From NCBI GenBank assembly GCA_963575745.1, contig CAUYUJ010000903.1, positions 454,001 through 518,000 of the forward strand: a stretch of DNA of 64,000 nucleotides, given 5' to 3'. The notes below the pieces were generated by a model. That model had not been told where the DNA came from. It did no database searches and saw nothing but the letters and a program-made list of their open reading frames with translations. Origin of the DNA: Prorocentrum cordatum (taxonomy: Eukaryota; Sar; Dinophyceae; Prorocentrales; Prorocentraceae). Both the position numbers and the translations under genes were made by a program. Positions 53,986-64,000 of this stretch are shown one piece after another (the stretch's first letter is position 1; each line of letters opens with the position of its first letter).

Positions 53986-54861
53986 ATGCAGGAGCACCAC
54001 TTGCGCGGCGATGGCATCAATGAAGCCAGCAGTTGGCTGGCCAAGCATCAGTGGACATATATTTTCCCAGCGGCTACCCCTGGACCAGGAGGCGACACGC
54101 TTGGCGGGGTGGCAGTTATGGCGAGATCCTGGCTAGGGCTGCACCACGCTGTCGGCACTGGCGAAGGTGCAGGAGTTCTGGTCCCTGGTGGAACTGTACT
54201 GGCCACAGTCCACCTCCCCAGCTCCACTCCTATCAACGTCGCCTCGATCTACCTCTACGGCGGAGAAGGACTGCCAAGCCGAAATTTGACAATGTTGAAT
54301 AAGGTCGGGGGAGCCCCAGGGATATTGGGGCAAGAGGCGATTGCTGGCGCTGATTTCAACCTCCCCCCCGAGTTGTTGCTCGAAAGCGGTCCCCCTAAAA
54401 AGCTGGGTGAACTGGTCAAAGCCGACTGCGAAGCCACGTGGTACACGGGGGCGAGTAAAGCTTTCAAACCCGTTGAAAGGATCACGACCACTATCATCAA
54501 AACTCATGCGCCAGTCCAGATGACCCTGTTCCCACGTGCGTACGAGCTGCAGGTTTTGCAGTTCCGACGCCATCCCAAGATTCCGACGGAAAGGCCGATC
54601 GCCCCCCCCCCACCGCCCCCCCCCCCCCCTGTCTGGGACTCGGTTGTGGACTATGGTCGCCGCGTGCTGGACGCAGCTAACGCTGGCCAAGTGCTGAGGG
54701 CTCTCCGTGGCCTGGATATCCTGTACAAGAAGTTTGCCAACAAAGCCGGGATAGAACTTGCTAGGATTGGTCATGCTGACCTTTCTTACCATGGCTGTCG
54801 TGGTCAGCCTCCTGAGCTCCAATGCGCCCCTTGTGGTGAATGCCAACACAGACCCCCGTAG
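53986..54861 (+). pseudogene. EEP endonuclease domain and linker
   Basis: The open frame contains MQEHHLRGDGINEASSWL (the Q-E-x-H metal-site region), TLGGVAVMARSWLGL, VLATVHLPSSTPINVASIYL, IAGADFNLPPELLL (the G-D-F-N motif) and KTHAPVQMTLFP (where the catalytic S-D-H-x-P/H-x-P-V motif lies). The folded core is intact by eye. A long Pro run (poly-C, 54,604-54,628) lies in the linker before the RT part, and the frame ends at 54,861. Confidence 0.65.
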
Positions 54862-54879
54862 GTGCCCAATGATGGCTGC

Positions 54880-56960
54880 TATGAAGTGGCTGGGCAACCG
54901 AGTTCGGTAGGCGTTTGGGCTTTTCCAGGCTGGCCAGGAGCAGCCGACCTTGCGCGGCGAGTAGTCGCAACCGCCGAAGTTTGTGCTCGACGGCATCGGA
55001 GACTATCGTTGCACTCTCGACGCGGCAGCGGCGCTTGCCTCAGATGCCTGCTCACCCGAATGGTTGGACAGCACTGAGGTGATACATTTTCTGGCTAGGG
55101 TGGAGACGGAGTGCGAATAGGTAAAGGCCAAGACCCAGGAGGAGGCCAGGACGGGTTGGAAAAACTTGCTCTTGTGAAACATCGATAAAGGAGGTCGGAA
55201 TGCGCATCTTGCTAGGAAGCCAGCGCCAGGGTGGAAGCCCACTACCACTTTAAGTGCTGGAGACCTGGCCATGTCCGATCCACTTGCCCTGCTGCGCACG
55301 GAATATGACAGATTCCGTGGCCTGTGGAAAGCGACGCCCGAACCCCTCCTCGGCCGCGGCTTCGAAGGGATGCAAGAAGCCCCCCCGCCTCTGGAGCCAG
55401 CCTTCATAAGAAGAGTTTCGCCCGGGTACCCTGTCCGCTCGGCCCAAAGTGTAGACGGGTTTCGCGTGAAACATTACAGTTGACTTTCCGGCGACGCCCT
55501 ATCGGTGGTGTCCCCTTCTGTTTTCCCTGATCGAAATCCTGTCCACGTTGCCCTCGCCACTTCGTGCGATCCAGGTAGCCCTCTCAATGAAACCCGCGGG
55601 AGGTTGGCGTCCGATCGGGTTGTTTGTTTCCCTTTTTAAGCTTTTGGGTCGATGCAGAAGGGTGTATGCCCAGCAATGGGAACTCGCCCACATGAGACCC
55701 TAGCTCGCAGGATCGACATTTGCCGCTGCCCGCGACGTCGTTTGGCGACAGGCCTTACGATCAGAGGTAGGCACGTCCAGAGGAGAAGTATCAGCGACGC
55801 TTTTGTGGGACACGACGAAGTTCCATGAGACTTTCCCGTTTGATAGGCTCCTGAACTAGTGCAAGGCGTTTGGGTTCCCCATGGCGATCGCTCAGTTGCG
55901 TTGCAACGCCTACCGCAGCGCCAGATACCTCTGCATTTCATCCATGGTGTCTGGGCCCATTACGCTTTGCTTGGAGTCATCGCAGGATGTAGTTTTGCGA
56001 CCACCTTCGCCAGGATCTACATGCTAGGCCCGCACGATCAACTGATATCCAGGCCCCCCTCCTCTGTGAACATAGATCAGTCCATTGACGACACGGGGCT
56101 GAACAGCGCAGGCAAGGCGAGAGAGGTCGTTGGGAGTATCAAAGAGTCTTCGGCTGGCCTTTGCCAGATGTTCGTTGCGGAGCTAGGCTGCGAAGCTTCA
56201 AGAGACAACGCAAATTTTGCTTGCTCCGGCAAGCTGGCGGCCCAAGAGCTCAGGGAAGTTCTAGGAGAGCTTGCTGGGCCAGTTGTGGAGAGCGCGACGA
56301 ACCTGGGGCTTGACGACGCGGTGGGGAGACCTCGCAGGGCCCGAAACAGCGCCTCCAAGTTCAAGATCAGAATGCACCAGTTCAGGAAACAAGCCAGGAA
56401 ACTGAGGGGCTTGAGGCAGACCTTGGGCAGGAATGCCAAGCGTATTTTTGTTTCAGGCTCGCTACCGAGCATCGAGTACGGAGCATCAGTTCACGGCATA
56501 TCTGATAGAGAAGCTCATTCAATCAGGCAGTCAGCGGGCAAGGTTCTGCGCCCGCAAGCTGCTGGCCGCTCCCTCATCTTGCTTATGAATCTGGGGGATG
56601 TCCCATCCTTGAGATGCGAGGTGGCCCCAATCCTCCGATGCGCCAAGGAGATCTGGGCCGCGCACGCCCACCCTTACCCGTACGGTATCCCGCTTCAGGA
56701 GCTGAGGACGGCGTGGGAGATTGGTCACCAGGGGGAGGAGGTGACGGAGTGGAAGAAGGTCAATGGCCCACTGCCGGCCCTGAAATTATCGTTGAGGAGA
56801 ATGTCTTGGGACATGAAAGCTTTTGTCACGTTGAGGAACGATTTTGAGGAAAAGGTGGTTCTCACTTATATTTCCCCAGCGCTCCCCAAGGGCTTGCTGT
56901 TCAGTGCTGTGCTTAGGTCTCCTGAGCGCGATGCGAGCAGCAAAGCGAAGATGGATGTTC
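54880..56960 (+). pseudogene. Reverse transcriptase domain, several frames
   Basis: Pieces: KWLGNRVR and a following linker with stops; VSPGYPVRSAQSVDGFRVK (55,390-55,470); VALSMKPAGGWRPIGLF (about 55,580-55,630, the K-P-x-x-x-R-P-I-x-L region); LWDTTKFHETF then GFPMAIAQLRCNAYRSARYL (55,800-55,930, with a stop); IAGCSFATTFARIYMLGP and NIDQSIDDTGLNSAGKA (55,980-56,110, catalytic D-D pair as S-I-D-D). A 300-codon thumb/connection region to about 56,960 has SLPSIEYGASVHGISDREAH. Three or more frame changes and stops disrupt it. Confidence 0.7.
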
Positions 56961-57300
56961 CCCGATTGTGTTTTGACGTGCCGCGAGCGAAGCTCCGATC
57001 CAAGCGATCGACCCCGCTCGGGCGTGGATGTGTGAAATCGCTGGTCTGCGGTGCGGTGTCCGAGTCGTGCGAAAGAGTGCGGGTATCAAGTTTTGACCAC
57101 TAAGTGTGCGCTACGCCAGGAATGCAACGACTCGGAGTCCTACCGTCTGTGGGAATGCACCAGCTGTCAGGATCAACGGTTGGAGATCGTTGAGCAGCCA
57201 GACATCGATCGAGCCCTTGCAGCAGAGGGGCCTGTCGAGCAGCTACTGTACAGCCGTGGCCTGGTCGAGCACCCAGGCGACAAGCACCCTCGACCAGCAA

Positions 57301-58130
57301 AGCCTGGAACGTATGACATGAAGTGGGCCGACGAAGCTAGAGAGGATGCCGACTTCCAGGGGAGTGTTCTCATATATGGGAGCTGTATCAGACATGTGGT
57401 TCCTGAGCTTCAGCAGCGTGCGGGGTGGGGAGTGGTGCAGTTGGCAGCGGAAGGTGAGGTCGAAGGCAGGCTCTTCGGACCCGTCCCCGCCCCCCTTACT
57501 GCCTCCCCCCAAGCTGGAGAATGTCAGAGTTTAGCTATGGCGTCTCTTCAACTGGTAGGACCTAGCTTTATATAATCAGACTGCCTCAACGTAGTTAAGC
57601 AAAGCCATCAGCCGCAGGAGCAGCAGCTTAGCTACTTTAGGCCATATGCGGGAATGATGCAGTTTTACCACCAGGGGTCCAAGTGGGCGAACGCTGTTCG
57701 GAAGGTCGAAGCCCACTTAGACCCGAATGAGGCCGATTTGGATTTCGACGAACGGTGGTGGCGACTAGGGAAGTCTGCTGCCGACGCCGCCGCTCGAGCA
57801 GGAGCTAACTTGCACCCGTTTTGGTCAGAGAATGACGAGATGGAGCTCCAGCGACAAATTAAGGTATCTAAACAAGTATGTAATATTGCTGCCACGCTTC
57901 TGCCGCTGTTGCCGAAACTCGACCTCTCGGAGGTCGAGCTGATCCGCCCCCCTCGTCGTGACCCTCCCGAGGCCCCTCCCCCTCCCCCTGGTCACGAGTG
58001 GCAGAGGTTGCGCGGATTTTTTCGTTGTTTGAATTGTATTCGGGTCCGCAGAGGTACGGTTGTGCCACCTCCTGGAGAATGCTCCCAAGTGCACGGCCTC
58101 ACCCCACGTCCCTGCGGAACCTTAATCATA
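57301..58130 (+). pseudogene. RNase H domain and C-terminal Cys segment
   Basis: FQGSVLIYGSCIRHVVPELQ and QRAGWGVVQL correspond to the first RNase H strands, where related elements read Y-T-D-G-S; here the first catalytic Asp is missing (I-Y-G-S). QSLAMASLQL matches the A-E-x-x-A helix but has M where Glu is usual. After a stop, VEAHLDPNEADLDFDERWW and SAADAAARAGANLHP match the C-terminal part (A-D-x-x-A). HEWQRLRGFFRCLNCI and the following PPGEC form a terminal Cys cluster. Two catalytic positions lost suggests long decay. Confidence 0.65.
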
Positions 58131-58375
58131 GTTGCGTTTCTCTTGAGTGCAGTGACGAGGCTCTTCTCACTGTATGTCTCAAATGCAAATGCTCCTCGAG
58201 CCACGGACAGATTCGAGGGCTGTCCAAGAGCTGCGAGAGACCCACCCGTCACACCCTGGACAATTGGAAGCTTTTGGCGAAGGGCAAGCATCCTAAGCGT
58301 CCAGGGGTTACAGTCGAGACGGGTCCCTGGTCTCTCCTTTAACTCATCCTCGTAGCAGTCCTTGTTTAAAAATCC

Positions 58376-58526
58376 TCTTCCTCCTCCTCCTCGACCTCCT
58401 CCTCCTCCTCCTCCCTCCTCCTCCTCCTCCTCGATCTCCTCCTCCTCCTCCTCCTCCTCCTCCTCCTCCCCCTGTTCCTCCTCCTCCTCCTCCTCCTCCT
58501 CCTCCTCCTCCTCCTCCTCTTCCCAG
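58376..58526. repeat. CTC microsatellite
   Basis: Pyrimidine CTC runs with CTCGACCTC and CTCGATCTC breaks, directly after the retrotransposon. 58,527-59,030 shows no gene. Confidence 0.9.
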
Positions 58527-59034
58527 GTCCAAGGAGCAGCAGCCCCCCTCGCCCCCCAGCCCCGCCCCGTCCCTGCCCCCTGGGCGCCTCTGGGGCCACG
58601 TGGAAGGGGCTGCCACACTGCTGGGTCAGGACGCAGCCCGGCGGGCACGGCGCAGCCAGCCTCGCCCGCCACAGGACGAAAGCAGGACGAAGACAAACCT
58701 GATCGAACAAACACGGTCAGCGCCCCTTGTGTCCATTGGGCTCGCATGGGGGGACAAGAGGAGAAGGATTATGGCCACGATAAGGCAACAGACGACGACG
58801 ATGCCAGCGTGAACGGCGGCTGGAGGGCAGCGAGGGGTACAAGAGGACAGTGCGTTGGGAGACACGTGCAAGGGCGAAAAGGGGCGGCGCGTTGAGGCGT
58901 GGTGACATGCAAAGTGCAGCCTGGCAGGATTTCTGCACCCCAAGCAGGGCCCCCCCCCATCCACTAGGCGCAGACTGGTGCGTGCATCGCCTCCACTTCC
59001 AAGGCCACGATCCCCCCGTTGGAAAGCATATCCT

Positions 59035-59601
59035 GGCGAGAACTCGACCATATGCAGTTGCGAGTGCCGTAATTGTGAGTACCGCCTTCGGGGAACTCCT
59101 ACGGGGCCACAAAACGTGTGAGGGGCCTGCCGAAACGGGTGGGGCGGCCGCACGTGGACACCGCCACTGGGGCCTTCGGTGGAGCTCCCTCTGGGGCCAC
59201 GAAACGTATGGGAGGAGTGTCGAAGTCGGTGGGGCGACCGCACGCGGGCATGGCTACTGGGGCCTTCGGTGGAGCTCCCTATGAGGCCACGAAGCGTGTG
59301 AGAGGTGTGCCGAAACGGGAGGGGCAGCCGCATGCGAACATGGCCACTGGGGCCTCCGCATGAGGCCACCAAGCGTGTGAGAGGTTGTGCCAAAACTGGA
59401 GTGGCAACCGCTTGCGAACATGGACACTGGGGCATTCGGTGGAGCTCCCTCCGGGGCCACGAAGCGTGTGAGGGGTGTGCCGAACTGGTCGACACGCGGA
59501 GGGCAGAGGCAAGGATGGGAGGAGGATGGGGAGGAGGAGTGAGTGAACGCGGGGTGCTCTCTCTCGTCAAAGCGAGGACGCAACACCACTGGATGGTTGG
59601 G
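59035..59601. repeat. Composite repeat, copy 2
   Basis: Head CTGGCGAGAACTCGACCATA and TGCAGTTGCGAGTGCCG. Then about five array units (CACTGGGGCCTTCGGTGGAG core), then a tail with ACTGGTCGACACGCGGAGGG, CGTCAAAGCGAGGACG and CACTGGATGGTTGGG (59,593-59,601). Confidence 0.8.
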
Positions 59602-60612
59602 GAAAATACCAAGGCGGAAGACCCAACCATATCAAATTCTGAACGCCGCGCTGTGGGTACCGCTTTCGCTGGAGCTCCTTATGAGGCCACGACACGCGTG
59701 AGGGCTACGCGGTAATGGGTCAAGCAGCGGCTGCAACCGGGGCATCCCGTGGAGCTCCCAATGGGGCCACGAAACGCTGTACTGGATGGGGGGGCGCATG
59801 CGGCCGCGGCCACTGGGGCCTTCGGTGGAGCACTCTATGGGACCACGAAGCGATGTACTGGGTGGGGGAGACGCACGCGACCGCGGCCACTGGGGCCCTC
59901 GGTGAAGCTGCCTATGGGGACACGAGACGCTGTACTGGGTGGAAAGATACGCATGCGGCCGCGACCAACGAGGCCTTCGGTGGAGCTCCCAATAATGTGC
60001 CCTCAAAGCGCTGTACTTGGTGTGGGGCGCATGCGAATGTCGCCTCTGGGGCCTTCGGTGGAGCCCCCTGTGGGGTCACGAAACGCCGTACCAGGCTGGG
60101 GAGACACATGCAAACGTCGCCTCTGGGGCCTTCGGTGGAGCTCCACATGGGGCCACGCAGCGTCGAAGCGTGTGAGGGATGTGTGTGTTTGTGCGTGTGT
60201 GCGTGGAAATAGGCCGACAACCGCATGCGAACGTCGCCTCTAGGGCCTTCGGTGGAGCCCCCTTATGGGGCCACGAAATTGTATGCGAACGCCGCTTCTG
60301 GGGCCTACGGTGGGGCTCCCGATGGGGCCACGGCACACTGCACTGGGTGGGGGAACTGCATGCGAAGGTCGCCTCTCAGGCCGTTGGTGGAACTCCCTGT
60401 GGGGCTACGAAGCGCCGTACTGGATGGGGGGGGCGCATACGAACGTCGCCTCTGGGGCCTTCGGTGGAGCTCCGTATGGGGTCACGCAACGCGTGATGGG
60501 TGTGTCGAAGGGTTGACATGAGGAGGGCAGAGACAAGGTATGGGAGGAGGGAGGGCGGAAAGAGGACGCGGGGCGCTGTCTCTCTTCAAAACGAGGGCCA
60601 GGAGGACCAAAC
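59602..60612. repeat. Composite repeat, copy 3
   Basis: After 20 nt comes the head ACCCAACCATATCAAATTCT (59,621 on), then about ten array units of 75-100 bp (CACTGGGGCCTTCGG and CTCTGGGGCCTTCGG). The tail starts GACATGAGGAGGGCAGAGAC and ends CTTCAAAACGAGGGCC with a degraded terminus. Confidence 0.75.
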
Positions 60613-60714
60613 ACCTCGGGAACTATGGATCCGCGTTCCCGAAACCACGGTCCCAAATGAAATACCTATACGACCACCCTTCGGGTGAGAAGGAGGTTCG
60701 GGGGGGAGGAACCA

Positions 60715-61000
60715 ACGTCTCACTCGATCGGTCTCACTATCTATCTCACTATCGATCTCACTATCGGTCTCGCTCGATCGATCTCACTCGATCGATCTCA
60801 CAATCGATCTCACTCGATCGATTTCATTCGATCAATCTCACCATCGATCTGACTATCGATCTCACAATCAATATCACTATCGATCTCACTATCGATCTCA
60901 CTATCGATCTCACATTCGGTCTTAATATCGATCCCACTATCGATATCACAATCGATCTCACAATCAACGTCATCATCATCGACATCATCGTCATCAACGT
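60715..61000. repeat. 12-bp minisatellite ATCGATCTCACT
   Basis: About twenty units of TATCGATCTCAC and CGATCGATCTCA with substitutions. Reads as TIDLTIDL on plus, a repeat artefact. Confidence 0.95.
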
Positions 61001-61773
61001 CATCAACATCATCATCAGAATCATCATCATCAACAACATCATCATCATCATCGGGGCACCATCATCATAATCATCACCTCACCACCATCATCATCAACAT
61101 TATCAGCACCACCATCATCATCACCGGGTCACCATCATCGTCACCATCATCATCATCATCATCATCATCAGCATCATCATCAACAGCATCATCATCATGA
61201 CACCAGCATCATCATTGGAACACCACCATCATCATCATCCTCTCATCATCATCATGAACAACATCATCAACAGCATGATCAGCATCATCGGGACACAATC
61301 ATCATCAACAACATCGTCATCATCAACATAATCATCATCACTGGGACACCATCATCATCGTCACCATCATCATAACCATCGTCATCATCATCATCGAGAC
61401 ACCATCATCATCAACATCAGCAGCAACATCATCAACATCGTCGGGCCACCATCATCAAAAAACATCATCACCTCATCATCATCCTCATCACCAACATCAT
61501 CATCATCACTGGGACACCATCATCGTCATCATCATCATCATCATCACCAACATCAACGTCATCATCATCATCATCGTGACGCCATCATCCTCATTACCAT
61601 CATCATCATCATCGTAGCACCACCACCATCTCATTATCATGATCATGATCAACATCATCAGCATCATCATCATCGGGACACCATCATCATCATCATCAGC
61701 AATATCATCATCATCATCATCATCATCAACATCATGATCATCATCATCATCGTGACACCATCATCATCGTCAC

Positions 61774-61804
<31 letters not shown>

Positions 61805-62068
61805 GGGCCACCATCACCATCATCATCAACATCAGCATCATCACCATCGTCGGGCCACCAGCATCGAAATCATCATCATCACCTCATCATCATCATCATC
61901 AACATCATCATCATCACCATCATCACCATCATCACCATCATCATCATCATCAACATCATCATCACCATCACCATCACCATCACCATCATCATCATCATCA
62001 GCATCAGCATCAGCATCATCATAATCATCATCATCATCACCACCACCACCATAATCATCATTATCATT

Positions 62069-62107
<39 letters not shown>

Positions 62108-62128
62108 TTCATCATCATCGTCGGGACA
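61001..62128. repeat. CAT/ATC trinucleotide array, about 1.1 kb
   Basis: Nearly continuous ATC/CAT triplets with CAC and AAC substitutions and recurring GGGACACCATC or GGGCCACCATC breaks at roughly 30-100 bp spacing. No gene. Confidence 0.95.
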
Positions 62129-62277
62129 CCGACGGGACACCGGCGGGACACCGCGGGCCACCAGCCCCCGGAAAGGAATCATTTGGTCTGGCCGCGCCTC
62201 AGCCGGAGGCGGGACACCGCGGGCCACCGGCCCCCGGAGAGGAATCATTTGGTCCGGCCGCTCCTCAGCCGGAGGAG
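62129..62277. repeat. 67-bp tandem duplication
   Basis: GGGACACCGCGGGCCACC, then CCCCCGGA and GGAATCATTTGGTC occur twice (about 62,144 and 62,211), next to the CAT array whose breaks contain the same GGGACACC word. Confidence 0.85.
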
Positions 62278-62404
62278 ACTTTCTTCTCGCCCGCCCACGC
62301 AATTTCGCCTCGCCCGCACGCACGGCACGCACGAACACGAAGCCGAAACCGATTTCCCGGTAGGGGGGCTCTCCGTTGCACTTCGATCTCACCCCCTCAC
62401 CTCC

Positions 62405-63271
62405 GATGTCCTGGCGAGAGACCCAACCATATGCAATTGTGAAAAACGTGTTTTGGGTGCCGTTTTCGGTGGCCCACACAACGCGTGATGGGGCGCGCCG
62501 GAATGGATGGGGGGGATGCGTGCGGGCGGTCTCACTGTCTCACTGGGACCTTCGGTGGAGCTCTCTGTGGGGCCACGAAGCGCTGTACTGGGTGGTGGAG
62601 GCGCAGGCGGGCAGTCCTACTGGGACCTGCGTTGGAGCTCCCTATGGGGACACGAAACGCTGTGCTGGGTGGAGGGGGGGCGCATGCGGGCGGTCCCTCT
62701 GGGACCTTCGGTGGAGCTCCCCACGGGGCCACGAAACGCTGTACTGGTTGAGGGGATGCATGCGGGCGGTGCTACTGGGGCCTTCGGTGGTGTTCTCTAT
62801 GAGGCCACGAAGCGCTGTATTGAGTGGGGGTGGGCGCATGCGGGCGGTGCTACTGGGGCCTTCGGCGGAGCTCTCCATGGGGCCACGAAGCGCTGTACTG
62901 GGTGTGGCGGACGCATGCGGGCGTTCCCAATGGGACATTCGGTGGAGCTCCCTATGGGGCCACGAAGCGCTGACCTGGGTGTGGCGGACGCATGCGGGCG
63001 ATCCCACTGGGACCTTCGGTGGAGCTCCCTATAGGGCCACGAAGCGCTGACCTGGGTGTGGCGAACGCATGCGGGCGGTCCCACTGGGGCCTTCGGTGGA
63101 GCTCCCTATGGGCCACGAAGTCTGTGAGGGGTGTGTCGAAACTGGTCGACAAGCGGAGGGCAGAGGCAAGGTGGGGGAGGATGGGAGGAGGGAGGAGGGG
63201 AGGAGGAAGGAAGGAAGAAGGATCGCGGAGCGCTGTTCAAAACGAGGACCCAACACCACAGGATGGTTGGG
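62405..63271. repeat. Composite repeat, copy 4
   Basis: Head GTCCTGGCGAGAGACCCAAC then ATATGCAATTGTGAA. About eight array units, then a tail with ACTGGTCGACAAGCGGAGGG, a purine tract, TTCAAAACGAGGACCC and CAGGATGGTTGGG (63,263-63,271). Confidence 0.85.
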
Positions 63272-64000
63272 AACTATCCTTGTGAAGGACCAAACCATGT
63301 GCAAATGTGAATGCCGCGCTGTGGTTGGTTGCTGCTTTGTGCGGAGCTCCTGTGGGGCCACGAAGCGCATGAGGGATGTACCGTAATGGTGGTGGTGTGG
63401 AGCGCATGCGAACTGTGCCATTGGGGCACTGGGTGAAGTTCCCTGTATGGGGCCACGAAGCGTGTGAGAGGTGCGCCGATTTGGGCCCCGGGTCCGCACG
63501 CGAACGTCGCCAAAGAAGCCTTCGGTGCACGCGTCCATGGCCACTGGAGCTTTCAATGGAGCTCTCCGTGGGAACACGAAGCGCTGTACTGGGCGAGGGC
63601 AAAACATGTGGCCGCAGTCATTGGGGCCTTTGGTGGAGCTCCCTGCGGAGCTACGAGACGCTGCATTGGGTGGAGAAGACGCATGCGGCCGCGGCCACTG
63701 CAGCCTGAAGCTTAGCATGGAGCCACCAAGCGCTGCACTGGGCGGGGGAGACGCATGTGGACCCTGCCACGGGGCCTTCGGTGGAGCTCCCCGTGGGAGG
63801 CGCGAAACGTGTGAGGGGTGTGCCGAAGTGGAGCAGGGAAACGCATGTGGATCCTGCCTCTGAGGCCTCTGGTGGAGCTCCCTATGGGTTACGAAACGCT
63901 GTATTGCGTGGGGGAGACGCGAATAAACCTTGCCAGTGGGCCTTCAGTGGAGCTCCCTACGAACCACGGAACGATGTACTGGGTGGGGGAAACGCATGTG
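63272..64000. repeat. Composite repeat, copy 5, cut by window end
   Basis: After 18 nt comes the head GGACCAAACCATGTGC and AAATGTGAATGCCGC. Array units then continue to the end of the window, so the tail is not seen. Confidence 0.8.

Larger units (their letters stand above)
53970..58360 (+). mobile_element. Decayed non-LTR retrotransposon (endonuclease, RT, RNase H, Cys cluster)
   Basis: Plus-strand domains in order: exonuclease-endonuclease-phosphatase-like endonuclease (53,986-54,540), reverse transcriptase (about 54,880-56,950), RNase H (57,340-57,820) and a Cys-containing C-terminal segment (58,000-58,130). Each is recognisable, but stops and frameshifts occur at many places, so it cannot make one product. 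The 5' side abuts the tail of composite repeat copy 1; the 3' side runs into a CTC microsatellite at 58,376. No target duplication was found. Confidence 0.75.

Noticed and set aside
61734-62479. His/Ser/Asp-rich ORFs over the CAT array
   Set aside because: Pure trinucleotide repeat translation on both strands.
52040-63990. CRISPR array
   Set aside because: Units are contiguous with no unique spacers of constant size, no cas genes are present, and the surrounding genome is eukaryotic.
1-64000. Spliced-leader RNA gene or relict spliced-leader sequence
   Set aside because: I looked for the conserved CCATTTTGGCTCAAG part on both strands by eye and did not find it. An exact search would settle this.

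Overview
The window reads as nuclear DNA of a dinoflagellate, most like the large GC-rich, repeat-rich genomes of Prorocentrum, Polarella or Symbiodiniaceae; the species is not resolved. The reasons are multi-exon genes whose reading frames join only if most introns start with GC or GA instead of GT and end in AG followed by G, four genes in a row on one strand, protein families I recognise from dinoflagellate gene models, long microsatellites (CTC, GAC, CAT, TC, TA), and retroelement remnants of dinoflagellate type. I saw no rRNA, tRNA, CRISPR, bacterial operon or spliced-leader gene. Family names come from recognition, not from a search.

Region 1 (1-3.9 kb) is low-complexity DNA, an AT-rich foldback-element end, one likely terminal exon on the minus strand (2,928-3,117) and a 156-bp foldback element. 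Region 2 (4.0-21.9 kb) is the gene-bearing part: four co-oriented plus-strand genes, called A to D here. A (about 790 codons) is a charged, Ala/Pro-rich protein of unknown function. B (502 codons, 8 exons) is a cytosine-C5-methyltransferase-like Rossmann protein with a Cys cluster near its N-terminus. C (about 593 codons) belongs to a dinoflagellate family of unknown function. D (about 640-720 codons) belongs to another dinoflagellate family with Cys clusters, possibly transposon-derived. All reconstructed exon phases agree across the junctions, which is the main evidence for these models.

Region 3 (22-34 kb) is accessory DNA: a small hAT-like MITE family with 8-bp target duplications, degenerate GGCC/AAG-type repeats, a 16-bp minisatellite of about 0.9 kb, an AGCT-rich TTTAGC array, a foldback element, and an approximately 870-bp sequence repeated three times in tandem. 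Region 4 (34-45.5 kb) holds a 103-bp satellite on both sides of a 9.7-kb block containing a decayed DIRS-like retroelement (minus strand, 35.2-38.8 kb) and the 5' part of a second gag-like element.

Region 5 (45.5-64 kb) holds a decayed non-LTR retrotransposon (ORF1-like 50.3-51.6 kb; endonuclease, reverse transcriptase, RNase H and a terminal Cys cluster 54.0-58.3 kb). It also holds at least five copies of a composite repeat with a fixed head, a variable minisatellite array and a fixed tail, adjacent copies being joined by an inverted repeat able to form a hairpin. The last part is a 1.1-kb CAT trinucleotide tract. The composite repeat, the splice-site set with direct repeats at intron ends, and the two inverted-repeat element families are the most interesting observations.
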